Under the pieces are notes generated by a model. The model worked only from the letters and a program-made list of their open reading frames with translations, did no database searches and had not been told where the DNA came from. A program made the position numbers and the translations under genes. Positions 8,703 to 16,212 of a stretch of 64,000 bases of DNA are shown here, in pieces. This stretch comes from Caballeronia novacaledonica. Its GTDB lineage: Bacteria; Pseudomonadota; Gammaproteobacteria; Burkholderiales; Burkholderiaceae. The DNA is taken from assembly GCF_900258035.1 (NCBI RefSeq), contig NZ_OGTP01000002.1, positions 124,001 to 188,000 of the forward strand. Direction: 5' to 3'. Within the stretch, counting starts at the first letter, position 1. Each line of letters starts with the position of its first letter.

Positions 8703-9779
8703 TTACTGCTTCCCGTCCGGCGGATAGATCGTGTTCCAGTCATCCTTCATGCTCACGACGATCCAGCCTTTCGCGCGTGCTTCGTCCCACGCTTTATCGA
8801 GCTTGCCGATCTTCGATTGCCGGTCGTAAGCGTACTCGCGCGTCGCGTCATCGTGATGCACGATGAGTGCGAGATGCGGCCCGGCTTGCGCCGCGGTGTA
8901 CTGGAGCATCTGCAGGTCGCCGTCCGAGTTGCCGAACGCGAGCACCGGCCTGCGCCCGATGTTGCGATAGATGCCGACGGGCTTGCCCGGACCGTCATCG
9001 ACGAAATCGATCTTCGGTTCGCGTACGAGCGCGGGCTTGCCATCGCGCATTTCGTACTTCACGACCTGGCTCGAACCGATCACCTGTTCGGGCGGAACGC
9101 CGTACACGCGTTCGGCGAACACGCGCATGAATTCGATCGTTCCACCCGACACGATGTACGTCCTGAAGCCGTTCGCACGCAGATACGCAAGCAGTTCGAG
9201 CTGCGGCTGATAGACGAGCTCGGTATAAGGCCGCTGGAATTTCGGATGCCGCGCCGTGGCGAGCCATGCGCGGATCGCATGGTCGTAGTCATCGACGGTC
9301 ATGCCGCTGTTCGCTATCGCGATGAGCTTCAGCACTTCTTTCTGCTGTCCCACGAGCGCCGCCGGATCACGCGCGGCGAGCGCGCGAAACGCCGGATTGT
9401 TGCGCCACTCGGGATGCTTCGGCGCGGCCGCCTTCACCTGATCGAGCATGAACACGAACTGGAAATAGAGCGGCTGCTCGGACCACAATGTTCCGTCGTT
9501 GTCGAACACCGCGATGCGCTCGGCGGGCGGCAAGAAGGTGGGTGAGCCTTCTCGCGTCACGTCGTCGACGAACTTGATGATCGCCTCGCGCGCGGTGCCT
9601 TCGCGCCATGACGGCAGGATGGCGGCCACAGCGGGCTGCGTCTGCGCGCTCTGCACGGGCGCAACGCTCGCGCTGTCGCCCGGGTTCGCACATCCGGCGA
9701 CGACGAGCGCGGCAAGCAGCATCGCCGCGAGCGCGAGCAGATGATCAACGCGCTGTCGTATCGATCGATATCGTGCCAT
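8703..9779 (-). CDS. HAD-superfamily phosphatase, putative lipoprotein
   Basis: About 358 residues. The N-terminus has a basic stretch, a hydrophobic helix and a lipobox VAGC with the lipidated Cys at residue 30, so it should be anchored in the envelope. The catalytic HAD motif VFDNDGTLW (nucleophile Asp and acid/base Asp) follows near residue 120; later NSDGDLQML fits the metal-binding motif. Starts at 9806 (AGGGA upstream) and 9836 are in frame; 9779 gives the most signal-peptide-like N-terminus. Acid phosphatases of this HAD branch act on small phosphoesters; the substrate here is unknown. Confidence 0.8.
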   Translation of the reverse strand: MARYRSIRQRVDHLLALAAMLLAALVVAGCANPGDSASVAPVQSAQTQPAVAAILPSWREGTAREAIIKFVDDVTREGSPTFLPPAERIAVFDNDGTLWSEQPLYFQFVFMLDQVKAAAPKHPEWRNNPAFRALAARDPAALVGQQKEVLKLIAIANSGMTVDDYDHAIRAWLATARHPKFQRPYTELVYQPQLELLAYLRANGFRTYIVSGGTIEFMRVFAERVYGVPPEQVIGSSQVVKYEMRDGKPALVREPKIDFVDDGPGKPVGIYRNIGRRPVLAFGNSDGDLQMLQYTAAQAGPHLALIVHHDDATREYAYDRQSKIGKLDKAWDEARAKGWIVVSMKDDWNTIYPPDGKQ

Positions 9780-10046
9780 GCGTCCAATTCCGCAGGTTCT
9801 TTCCATTTTCGCAATGTCCCTATTCGATCCCACCAATATACGAACGCATAAGCTAATTCAATCTTTTTTTGAGCGGCCTCGCGAAGCTGTGCGAAACAAT
9901 GCTCAGATTGCGGATACGGCCCTTCAAGGCGCACGTCATGTCGAAAAACGCAGCGGCGCGATGCTTTGACGAAAGGGCTTCGGTCCAGTAACTTGTCGCC
10001 AGCGCAAGCTGTCAAAGCTTCGACCAACGACAGAGGGAACACGGCC

Positions 10047-11132
10047 ATGACCCGTCTGACTCGAAAGATCGCATGCCTCGTCGCGCTCGCATTGCTTTCC
10101 ACGTCGCTCGCGCTCGCCTGCACGCGCGCATTGTATGTCGGCGATAAAGGCCTTGTGATAACGGGCCGTTCGATGGACTGGTCCGAGGACATGCGCTCGA
10201 ACCTCTGGGTGATGCCCGCGGGCATCGAGCGCGATGGCAATGCCGGACCGCGATCGATCAAATGGAAATCGAAGTATGGCAGCGTGGTGGTATCGGGCTA
10301 TGAAATCGGCACGGTCGATGGCATGAACGAGCGCGGGCTCGTCGCGAATGCGCTTTATCTCGCGGAAACCGATTACGGCAAGCCGGACCCGAAGCGCGAT
10401 CCGATGTCCATCAGTCTATGGGCACAGTATGCGCTCGATAACTTCGCGACCGTCGGGCAGGCGGTCTATGTGCTTTCTCGCGAGCCGTTCCAGATCATCG
10501 CGCCGCCGCTGCCCAACGGCAAGCCGCTGACCATTCATCTGTCGCTGTCGGACGCGCGCGGCGATTCGGCGATCTTCGAATACATCAACGGCAAGCTCAT
10601 CATCCATCAAAGCAAGAAGTACAAGGTGATGACCAACTCGCCGGTCTACGATGAACAGCTCGCCATCGATACGTACTGGAAGAGCGTCGGCGGGCTGGGC
10701 TTTCTGCCCGGCACGAATCGCGCGGCGGACCGCTTCGTGCGCGCATCCTTTCTTCTCGATGCTATTCCAAAGCAAGCCGATCCGAACTACATGGCCGGCG
10801 TGCCGCAGAAGTCGTACGCGTTTCAGGCCGTGGCCAGCGTAATGAGCGTGATGCGCGCGGTGAGCGTGCCGCTCGGCATCAGCACGCCCGAGCAGCCCAA
10901 TCTTTCATCGACGATATGGCGCACCGTGTCCGATCAGCAGAACCTGGTCTATTACTTCGATTCCGCGACGCGCCCCGATACGTTCTGGGTCTCGCTGAAA
11001 AAGCTCAACCTGAATCCCGGCGCACCGGTGATGAAGCTGACGATCGATGCGGGACAGGTTTTCTCGGGCGAGGCAGCGGGAAGTTTCGTCGCCACGCAGC
11101 CGTTTGCGTTCATGCCCGCCAAGGCGCCCTGA
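10047..11132 (+). CDS. Linear amide C-N hydrolase (penicillin V acylase/choloylglycine hydrolase family), exported
   Basis: A 361-residue Ntn-hydrolase. A signal peptide (KIACLVALALLSTSLALA) should be cut directly before Cys25 in CTRALYVG. That would free the N-terminal cysteine nucleophile the family needs without further processing. The GRSMDWSEDM motif carries the conserved Arg and Asp, and NERGLVANALYL is also family-like. AGAGGGA lies 8-10 bases upstream of the ATG. Known members hydrolyse penicillin V, bile salts or acyl-homoserine lactones; which applies here is not decidable from sequence. Confidence 0.88.
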   Translation: MTRLTRKIACLVALALLSTSLALACTRALYVGDKGLVITGRSMDWSEDMRSNLWVMPAGIERDGNAGPRSIKWKSKYGSVVVSGYEIGTVDGMNERGLVANALYLAETDYGKPDPKRDPMSISLWAQYALDNFATVGQAVYVLSREPFQIIAPPLPNGKPLTIHLSLSDARGDSAIFEYINGKLIIHQSKKYKVMTNSPVYDEQLAIDTYWKSVGGLGFLPGTNRAADRFVRASFLLDAIPKQADPNYMAGVPQKSYAFQAVASVMSVMRAVSVPLGISTPEQPNLSSTIWRTVSDQQNLVYYFDSATRPDTFWVSLKKLNLNPGAPVMKLTIDAGQVFSGEAAGSFVATQPFAFMPAKAP

Positions 11133-11230
11133 CGCGGCGTTCGCAGCCGCATTGCATCGGTTCGACAAGAAACGAGGCGTCGATTTCGCTCGCACAGGTA
11201 AAATAGTGTCCTTTTGCCCCCGGTGAGACT

Positions 11231-11923
11231 GTGCAAGGCATGAAGCGCACGGCATTCAGCGGCCCGGCGCTCGTTCGGCTGCTGGCACATTTTGCCGATC
11301 TCGAAGTTCACGAACCCGCTCAATCGCTCGCGGACCGCCTGAGTCAATGGCTCGGCTGGACCGATGCGATCGCGCTGTCCACCGCGCTCGCGACCGATCC
11401 GCCCGCCATGCCCGGCGCGCGATCCGCGCCGCGCGACGTGGAAGAAGAGTGCGCGCGCGTGCGGGCCTCGCTCGCCGGCGCCTTCGCGCGCGAGGAAGCG
11501 GCCGCGCGTCGCAGGCATCGTGCGCCCGTGCAGCCGTCGCCGGACAGTCCGGTTGACTATGCGGATTTTCGTCAGCGCTACGTGTCGCTGCAACAGGCGA
11601 TGGAATCCGACATCGGCGCGCTGCGCACGCGTTTGCGATCGATGCTCGCGACGAAATCGCCGGACATGGCGCGCCTCGCCGTCGTCGATGCCGTCATGGA
11701 ACAGGCGCTGACCGCGCGCGAACGCAGTCTGCTCGCCAACGTGCCCGCACTGCTCGGCAAGCATTTCGAGCGCCTGAAGAGCGCCCACGCTTCGCTCGAA
11801 ACGTCCACAGCCAATGCATGGCTCGACGTGTTTCGCAAGGATCTGCAAAGCGTGCTGCTCGCCGAGCTGGAAGTTCGTTTTCAACCGATCGAAGGCTTGC
11901 TCGCGGCTCTTCGCCCCCGCTAA
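11231..11923 (+). CDS. DUF3348 protein, first gene of the motor-like operon
   Basis: A 230-residue soluble protein recognised as the Burkholderiales DUF3348 family (SGPALVRLLAHFADLEV near the N-terminus; DYADFRQRYVSLQQAM in the middle; LLGKHFERLK toward the end). It is mostly helical with no signal peptide or membrane helix. The GTG at 11231 is the outer start; ATG at 11240 is possible. Its function is unknown. It is the leading gene of a four-gene unit with a channel-like and a stator-like membrane protein, so it is likely a cytoplasmic partner or effector of that complex (inference). Confidence 0.8.
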   Translation: MQGMKRTAFSGPALVRLLAHFADLEVHEPAQSLADRLSQWLGWTDAIALSTALATDPPAMPGARSAPRDVEEECARVRASLAGAFAREEAAARRRHRAPVQPSPDSPVDYADFRQRYVSLQQAMESDIGALRTRLRSMLATKSPDMARLAVVDAVMEQALTARERSLLANVPALLGKHFERLKSAHASLETSTANAWLDVFRKDLQSVLLAELEVRFQPIEGLLAALRPR

Positions 11924-11933
11924 CTGGCTCGCT

Positions 11934-14180
11934 ATGTCCCGAAATCTTCTGAACATCGTTGTCTTTTCAATCGGCCTTGCCGCGGTGCTTGGCATCGGCA
12001 TCGCGTATATCGTGTCGAATCCGATTGCGTTCGCCGTCACGCTCGTGATCGCCGGATGCTATCTCGCGGGCGCGGCGGAATTGCGCCGCTATCAACAGAT
12101 CACCCGCTCGCTCGACGAAGCCGTCAAGCAACTGGCCGCCGCGCCGCGCAGTCTCGCCGTGTGGCTCGATAACCTGCATCCGAGTCTGCGCCATGCGGTG
12201 CGCCTGCGCGTCGAAGGCGAACGCGCGGCGTTGCCGGGGCCGGTGCTCGCACCGTATCTCGTCGGCCTGCTGGTGTTGCTCGGCATGCTCGGCACGCTGC
12301 TCGGCATGGTCGCGACATTGCGCGGCACCGGCACCGCGTTGCAAAGCGCATCGGACCTGACGGCGATCCGCGCGTCGCTCGCCGCGCCCGTGACGGGCCT
12401 CGGCTTCGCATTCGGCACGTCGATCGCGGGCGTCGCGACATCCGCGATGCTCGGCCTTTTGTCCGCGCTGTGCCGCCGCGAACGCCTGCAAGTCACGCAG
12501 CAACTCGACGTGAAGATCGCGACGACACTGCGCGCTTTCACGCAAGCGCATCAGCGCGACGAGACGTTCAAGCTGCTGCAACTTCAAACGGAATTGATGC
12601 CGAAGCTCGTCGATCGTCTTCAGTCGATGACGCTCGCAATCGAACAGCAAAGCATCGCTGCGAGCGAACGCCAGCTCGCCGGTCAGGATGCGTTTCATGC
12701 GAAAGCGGAGACGTCGTATCGGCGGCTGGCGACGTCGGTGGAACTGTCGCTGAAGCAGAGCGTCGCGGACAGCGCGCGGGCCGCGAGCGCCGCGTTGCAG
12801 CCCGTGATGCAGGCAACGATGGACGGCGTCGCGCGTGAAGTGACCGCGTTGCATGCCAGCGTCGAGCAGGCCGTCGCGCGTCAACTGGAAGGCTTGTCGA
12901 GCGGCTTCGAGACATCGTCGGCGAAGGTCGCGGAGATCTGGAACGCGTCGCTGTCGAAACACGCGCAATCGAACGCGGCGCTCGTCGAGGAAATGGGCGT
13001 ATCGCTCGATCGTTTCGCGCAAGCATTCGATCAACGCGCGACGCATCTCGTCGACGGCGTGTCCGCGCAAATGGATCGCGTGTCGGGCGGGCTGGAATCG
13101 TCGGTAGCGAAGCACGCGCAATCGAGCGATGCGCTCGTCGCGCGCATGGACGTATCGATGGCGCAATTCGCGCAGACGTTCGAAGCGCGCGCTTCCGGCT
13201 TGATCGACGATGTCGCCGCGCGCCTCGAAAGCGCGACGGGCAACCTGTCTCAAACATGGTCCGATGCGCTCGCGCAGCAAGCGCGCGTCAACGAGCGGAC
13301 GTCTGCGCAGAATCAGGAGGCATTGACGGCCGCAGCCGCGAGCTTCGAACAACACGCGGCCTCGCTCGTGCAATCGGTCGATCGATCGCATGCGGACTTG
13401 CGCGCCGAACTCGCGCAACGCGGCGAGGAGCGTCTCGCCGCATGGAGCAGCGCGCTCGACACGATGGCCGCTTCGTTGCGCGAGCAATGGCGCGAAACGA
13501 GCGCGGTGGCGGCGGATCGTCAGAAGGATATCTGCGATGCGCTCGCGCAGACCGCGCACGACATGTCCGCGCAATCGCAGGCGCACGCGAGCGCGACCAT
13601 CGCGGAGATCGAGCGTCTCGTTCAGGCGGCATCGGAAGCGCCGAAGGCCGCTGCCGAAGTCGTCGCTGAAATGCGTCATAAGCTCTCCGAATCAATGGTT
13701 CGCGATACCGCGATGCTCGACGAGCGCAGCCGCCTGCTCGCCACGGTCGAAACATTGCTCGACGCGGTGAATCATGCGTCGAACGAGCAGCGCGCCGCGA
13801 TCGACGCACTGGTCGATACATCGGCGACGCTGTTGCAGCGCGTGGGCGCACAGTTCACCGGCACGGTCGAAACCGAGGCCGGCAAGCTCGGCGCGATGGC
13901 CGCGCAAGTGACGACGAGCGCCGTCGAAATGGCGGGCTTGTCGGATGCGTTCGGCGCGGCGGTGCAGTTGTTCGGCGAATCGAACGACAAGCTCGTCGCG
14001 CATCTCGCACGGATCGAAAGCGCGCTCGACAAATCGCTTGCACGCAGCGACGAGCAACTCGCGTATTACGTTGCGCAGGCGAAGGAAGTCATCGATCTGA
14101 GCATGATGTCGCAGAAGCAGATCGTCGAGGACTTGCAGCATATCGCGGGACAACGCGTGGCCGGAGCGCGCGCGGCATGA
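11934..14180 (+). CDS. DUF802 protein: MotA/ExbB/ZorA-like channel with long coiled-coil tail
   Basis: A 748-residue inner-membrane protein. Hydrophobic helices lie near residues 6-27, 30-47, 104-128 and 151-179. The last two have the MotA/TolQ/ExbB look (LGMLGTLLGMVATL and APVTGLGFAFGTSIAGVATS). After residue 190 comes about 550 residues of charged, Ala-rich helix, with a 51-residue repeat (SKHAQSNAALVEEMGVSLDR at 341-360; AKHAQSSDALVARMDVSMAQ at 392-411) that fits the DUF802 repeat. A four-TM channel plus a long cytoplasmic tail is the ZorA arrangement. The stator partner is the next gene, overlapping by ATGA. The ATG at 11934 follows the DUF3348 stop by 10 bases. Function is inferred only. 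Confidence 0.85.
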   Translation: MSRNLLNIVVFSIGLAAVLGIGIAYIVSNPIAFAVTLVIAGCYLAGAAELRRYQQITRSLDEAVKQLAAAPRSLAVWLDNLHPSLRHAVRLRVEGERAALPGPVLAPYLVGLLVLLGMLGTLLGMVATLRGTGTALQSASDLTAIRASLAAPVTGLGFAFGTSIAGVATSAMLGLLSALCRRERLQVTQQLDVKIATTLRAFTQAHQRDETFKLLQLQTELMPKLVDRLQSMTLAIEQQSIAASERQLAGQDAFHAKAETSYRRLATSVELSLKQSVADSARAASAALQPVMQATMDGVAREVTALHASVEQAVARQLEGLSSGFETSSAKVAEIWNASLSKHAQSNAALVEEMGVSLDRFAQAFDQRATHLVDGVSAQMDRVSGGLESSVAKHAQSSDALVARMDVSMAQFAQTFEARASGLIDDVAARLESATGNLSQTWSDALAQQARVNERTSAQNQEALTAAAASFEQHAASLVQSVDRSHADLRAELAQRGEERLAAWSSALDTMAASLREQWRETSAVAADRQKDICDALAQTAHDMSAQSQAHASATIAEIERLVQAASEAPKAAAEVVAEMRHKLSESMVRDTAMLDERSRLLATVETLLDAVNHASNEQRAAIDALVDTSATLLQRVGAQFTGTVETEAGKLGAMAAQVTTSAVEMAGLSDAFGAAVQLFGESNDKLVAHLARIESALDKSLARSDEQLAYYVAQAKEVIDLSMMSQKQIVEDLQHIAGQRVAGARAA

Positions 14181-14824
14181 ACGAGGAAATCGACGGCGGC
14201 GCGGAACACGCCGCGCCGATCTGGGCCGCGTTCGCCGATCTGATGTCGGTGCTGCTGGGCGCGTTCGTGCTGATACTCGTCGGCGTGATCGGCGTGCAGT
14301 TGCAACTCGAGAACAAGCTCGACGAAGAGGTGAAGCATCGTCAGGAAGAGACGCAGCGCCGCAAGACGCTGGAACAGGCGCTCGCGGGGCCGCTCGCGTC
14401 GGGGCGCGTGACGCTCGTGAACGGGCGTATCGGCATCAGCGGCAGCGTGCTGTTCGCGCTCAACTCGGATCAGTTGCAGCCGCAGGGGCGTGACGTGCTG
14501 AAGAGTCTTGCCGGGCCGCTCGCCAGCTATCTGCATGCGCACGAGGAAATCCTCATGGTGAGCGGTTTCGCCGACGATCAGCAAGTGCACGAAGGCAACC
14601 GGCGTTTCGCGGATAACTGGGAACTGTCGGCGAAACGCGCGTTGACCGTCACGCGCGCGTTGATCGATGCGGGCGTGCCGTCATCGTCGGTATTCGCGGC
14701 GGCGTTCGGGTCGGAGCAGCCGGTGAGTTCCAACGCGGATGAACTCGGACGCGCGAAAAATCGTCGTGTGGAGATTTCCGCTGTGCCGCGATCATCGGAT
14801 GGCGCGGTGAAGGCTCATGACTAA
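14177..14824 (+). CDS. OmpA/MotB/ZorB-like stator protein
   Basis: A 215-residue protein with a single N-terminal membrane helix (AAFADLMSVLLGAFVLILVG, residues 17-36). Asp21 in FADLM sits where MotB and ZorB carry the proton-binding Asp. A short helical linker follows, then an OmpA-type peptidoglycan-binding domain: VSGFADDQ, NWELSAKRA, GSEQPVSSN and GRAKNRRVEI. It should pair with the DUF802 channel to make a proton-driven unit anchored to the wall (inference from architecture). The ATG overlaps the channel gene's TGA, and its end overlaps the DUF2894 gene by 8 bases, so the proteins are probably made in fixed ratio. Confidence 0.88.
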   Translation: MNEEIDGGAEHAAPIWAAFADLMSVLLGAFVLILVGVIGVQLQLENKLDEEVKHRQEETQRRKTLEQALAGPLASGRVTLVNGRIGISGSVLFALNSDQLQPQGRDVLKSLAGPLASYLHAHEEILMVSGFADDQQVHEGNRRFADNWELSAKRALTVTRALIDAGVPSSSVFAAAFGSEQPVSSNADELGRAKNRRVEISAVPRSSDGAVKAHD

Positions 14825-15398
14825 CGCGACGCCGGCACGCGCGATGCTCGACGCATGGCGCGCGAGTGGCGACGATCGCGCGAATCCCGTGCGCTTTCAT
14901 CTCATCGATGCGCTCGACAAACGCGCGGCTGCTTATGAAGGCGAGACGCGTCGCGTGCTCGATGCACGTGTCGCGCAGTTGCTCGATGCTTATCGAAGCG
15001 ATATCGAGCGTGCCGCTTCGCAGCGCGCCGCGATTCATGACGATGACGAACGCGGACCGCTTGCCGCGCTCGTCGAAGACATCGCGAAGTCGTCTTCGAT
15101 GCACAAGGCGTCGCATGCCGAATTGCTCGATTACTTCCGCGCGGTGTGGTCGAAAGTCAGCGCGGAAAAGCAGTTGCGCGATTCCCTCGCGCAAGTGCCG
15201 AGAAACGCGGGACCGCTCAATTCGAGCAGCCTCGTGCATCGTTCCTTGTCGCTCATGCGTGAAGTATCGCCGGGCTATTTTCAGCAATTCCTCGCTTATG
15301 CCGATGCGCTTTCGTGGATGGAAGAGCTGAACGGTCCGGGCTTCGTCCTCGCGAAAGACGCGGCGGGTGCAAAGAAGGGCGGGCGAAAGAAGAAGTGA
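14817..15398 (+). CDS. DUF2894 protein, last gene of the motor-like operon
   Basis: A 193-residue soluble protein of the DUF2894 family, known to me from the same four-gene neighbourhood in Burkholderiales. N-terminal half is helical and charged; the C-terminal half contains GPLNSSSLVHRSLSLMREVS and SPGYFQQFLAYADALSWMEE. The extreme C-terminus is strongly basic (KKGGRKKK), compatible with nucleic-acid or phospholipid contact (inference). The gene overlaps the stator gene by 8 bases, and a strong intrinsic terminator follows 3 bases after the stop. Function unknown. Confidence 0.8.
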   Translation: MTNATPARAMLDAWRASGDDRANPVRFHLIDALDKRAAAYEGETRRVLDARVAQLLDAYRSDIERAASQRAAIHDDDERGPLAALVEDIAKSSSMHKASHAELLDYFRAVWSKVSAEKQLRDSLAQVPRNAGPLNSSSLVHRSLSLMREVSPGYFQQFLAYADALSWMEELNGPGFVLAKDAAGAKKGGRKKK

Positions 15399-15400
15399 AC

Positions 15401-15441
15401 GAACGCCGCGCGATTCATCCGAACGCGCGGCGTTCTTGTAT
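15401..15441 (+). terminator. Rho-independent terminator of the DUF3348-DUF2894 operon
   Basis: A perfect 12-bp stem, GAACGCCGCGCG (15401-15412) with CGCGCGGCGTTC (15424-15435), an 11-base loop and then TTGTAT. It starts 3 bases after the DUF2894 stop, so the four-gene unit is a closed transcript. Confidence 0.8.
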
Positions 15442-15576
15442 CAAGCGAGCCAGCCCTTGATGGTGCTCGACATCACATGGGTCGGGAACGCATCGGGCGG
15501 CGCGGTTCACGCTCTTCGTTCGCGCGACGCTTTCGAACGCGATGATGGATTTCAGCGGAAGAAGGCGCATGGGTGC

Positions 15577-16164
15577 TTACTTCGGCTCTTTCGGCACACG
15601 CCCCATCAAAAAGAATTCGTCGTTGGGCCGCATCGAAATCACGTTCGCCATGCGATTCGACAAGCCGAAGAATGCCGTGATGGCCGCGATATCCCATGCG
15701 TCTTCATCGCTGAAACCATGCGCATGCAACGCGGCGAAATCGGCATCGTCCACCGTGCCCGACGCGCGGCACACCTTCAGCGCGAAATCGAGCATGGCCT
15801 TCTGACGCGGCGTGATATCCGCCTTGCGATGATTCACCGCGATCTGATCCGCGACGAGCGGGCTCTTTTCATAGATGCGCAGAATCGCACCATGCGCGAC
15901 GACGCAATAGAGACAATCGTTCACCGCGCTCGTCGCGACGACGATCATCTCGCGCTCGCCCTTGGTGAGACCGCCGTCCTTCAGCATCAGCGCATCGTGA
16001 TAGGCGAAGAACGCGCGAAACTCGTCGGGCCGATGAGCGAGCGTGAGAAACACGTTGGGCACGAAGCCCGCTTTCTCCTGCACTTCGAGAATGCGCGTGC
16101 GAATATCGTCGGGCCAGTCTTGCGGATCGGGAACGGGATAGCGGCTGATGGGCTTTTGCGTCAT
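15577..16164 (-). CDS. Peroxidase-related/carboxymuconolactone decarboxylase-like protein (AhpD fold)
   Basis: A 195-residue all-helical protein of the uncharacterised peroxidase-related branch of AhpD/CMD. The redox pair is Cys84 and Cys87 in DCLYCVVAHG with His91, matching the CxxC-xxx-H proton relay of AhpD. Conserved FVPNVFLTLAHRPDEFRAF precedes it. Members reduce peroxides or accept electrons from lipoamide-type partners; no partner is evident here. The neighbouring hybrid kinase gene is read in the same direction with about 50 bases between, so joint transcription is possible. Confidence 0.85.
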   Translation of the reverse strand: MTQKPISRYPVPDPQDWPDDIRTRILEVQEKAGFVPNVFLTLAHRPDEFRAFFAYHDALMLKDGGLTKGEREMIVVATSAVNDCLYCVVAHGAILRIYEKSPLVADQIAVNHRKADITPRQKAMLDFALKVCRASGTVDDADFAALHAHGFSDEDAWDIAAITAFFGLSNRMANVISMRPNDEFFLMGRVPKEPK

Positions 16165-16212
16165 GACGTCCTCGAAGACGTTGATCGAACGCCCATTGTA
16201 GAGCGCACTTCT

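Noticed and set aside
11967..13679. 570-codon minus frame opposite the DUF802 gene
   Set aside because: Shadow of a repetitive coiled-coil gene.
11231..15398. Naming the operon a Zorya system
   Set aside because: No ZorC, ZorD or ZorE is present; only the motor-like core is similar, so it is reported as Zorya-like by inference.
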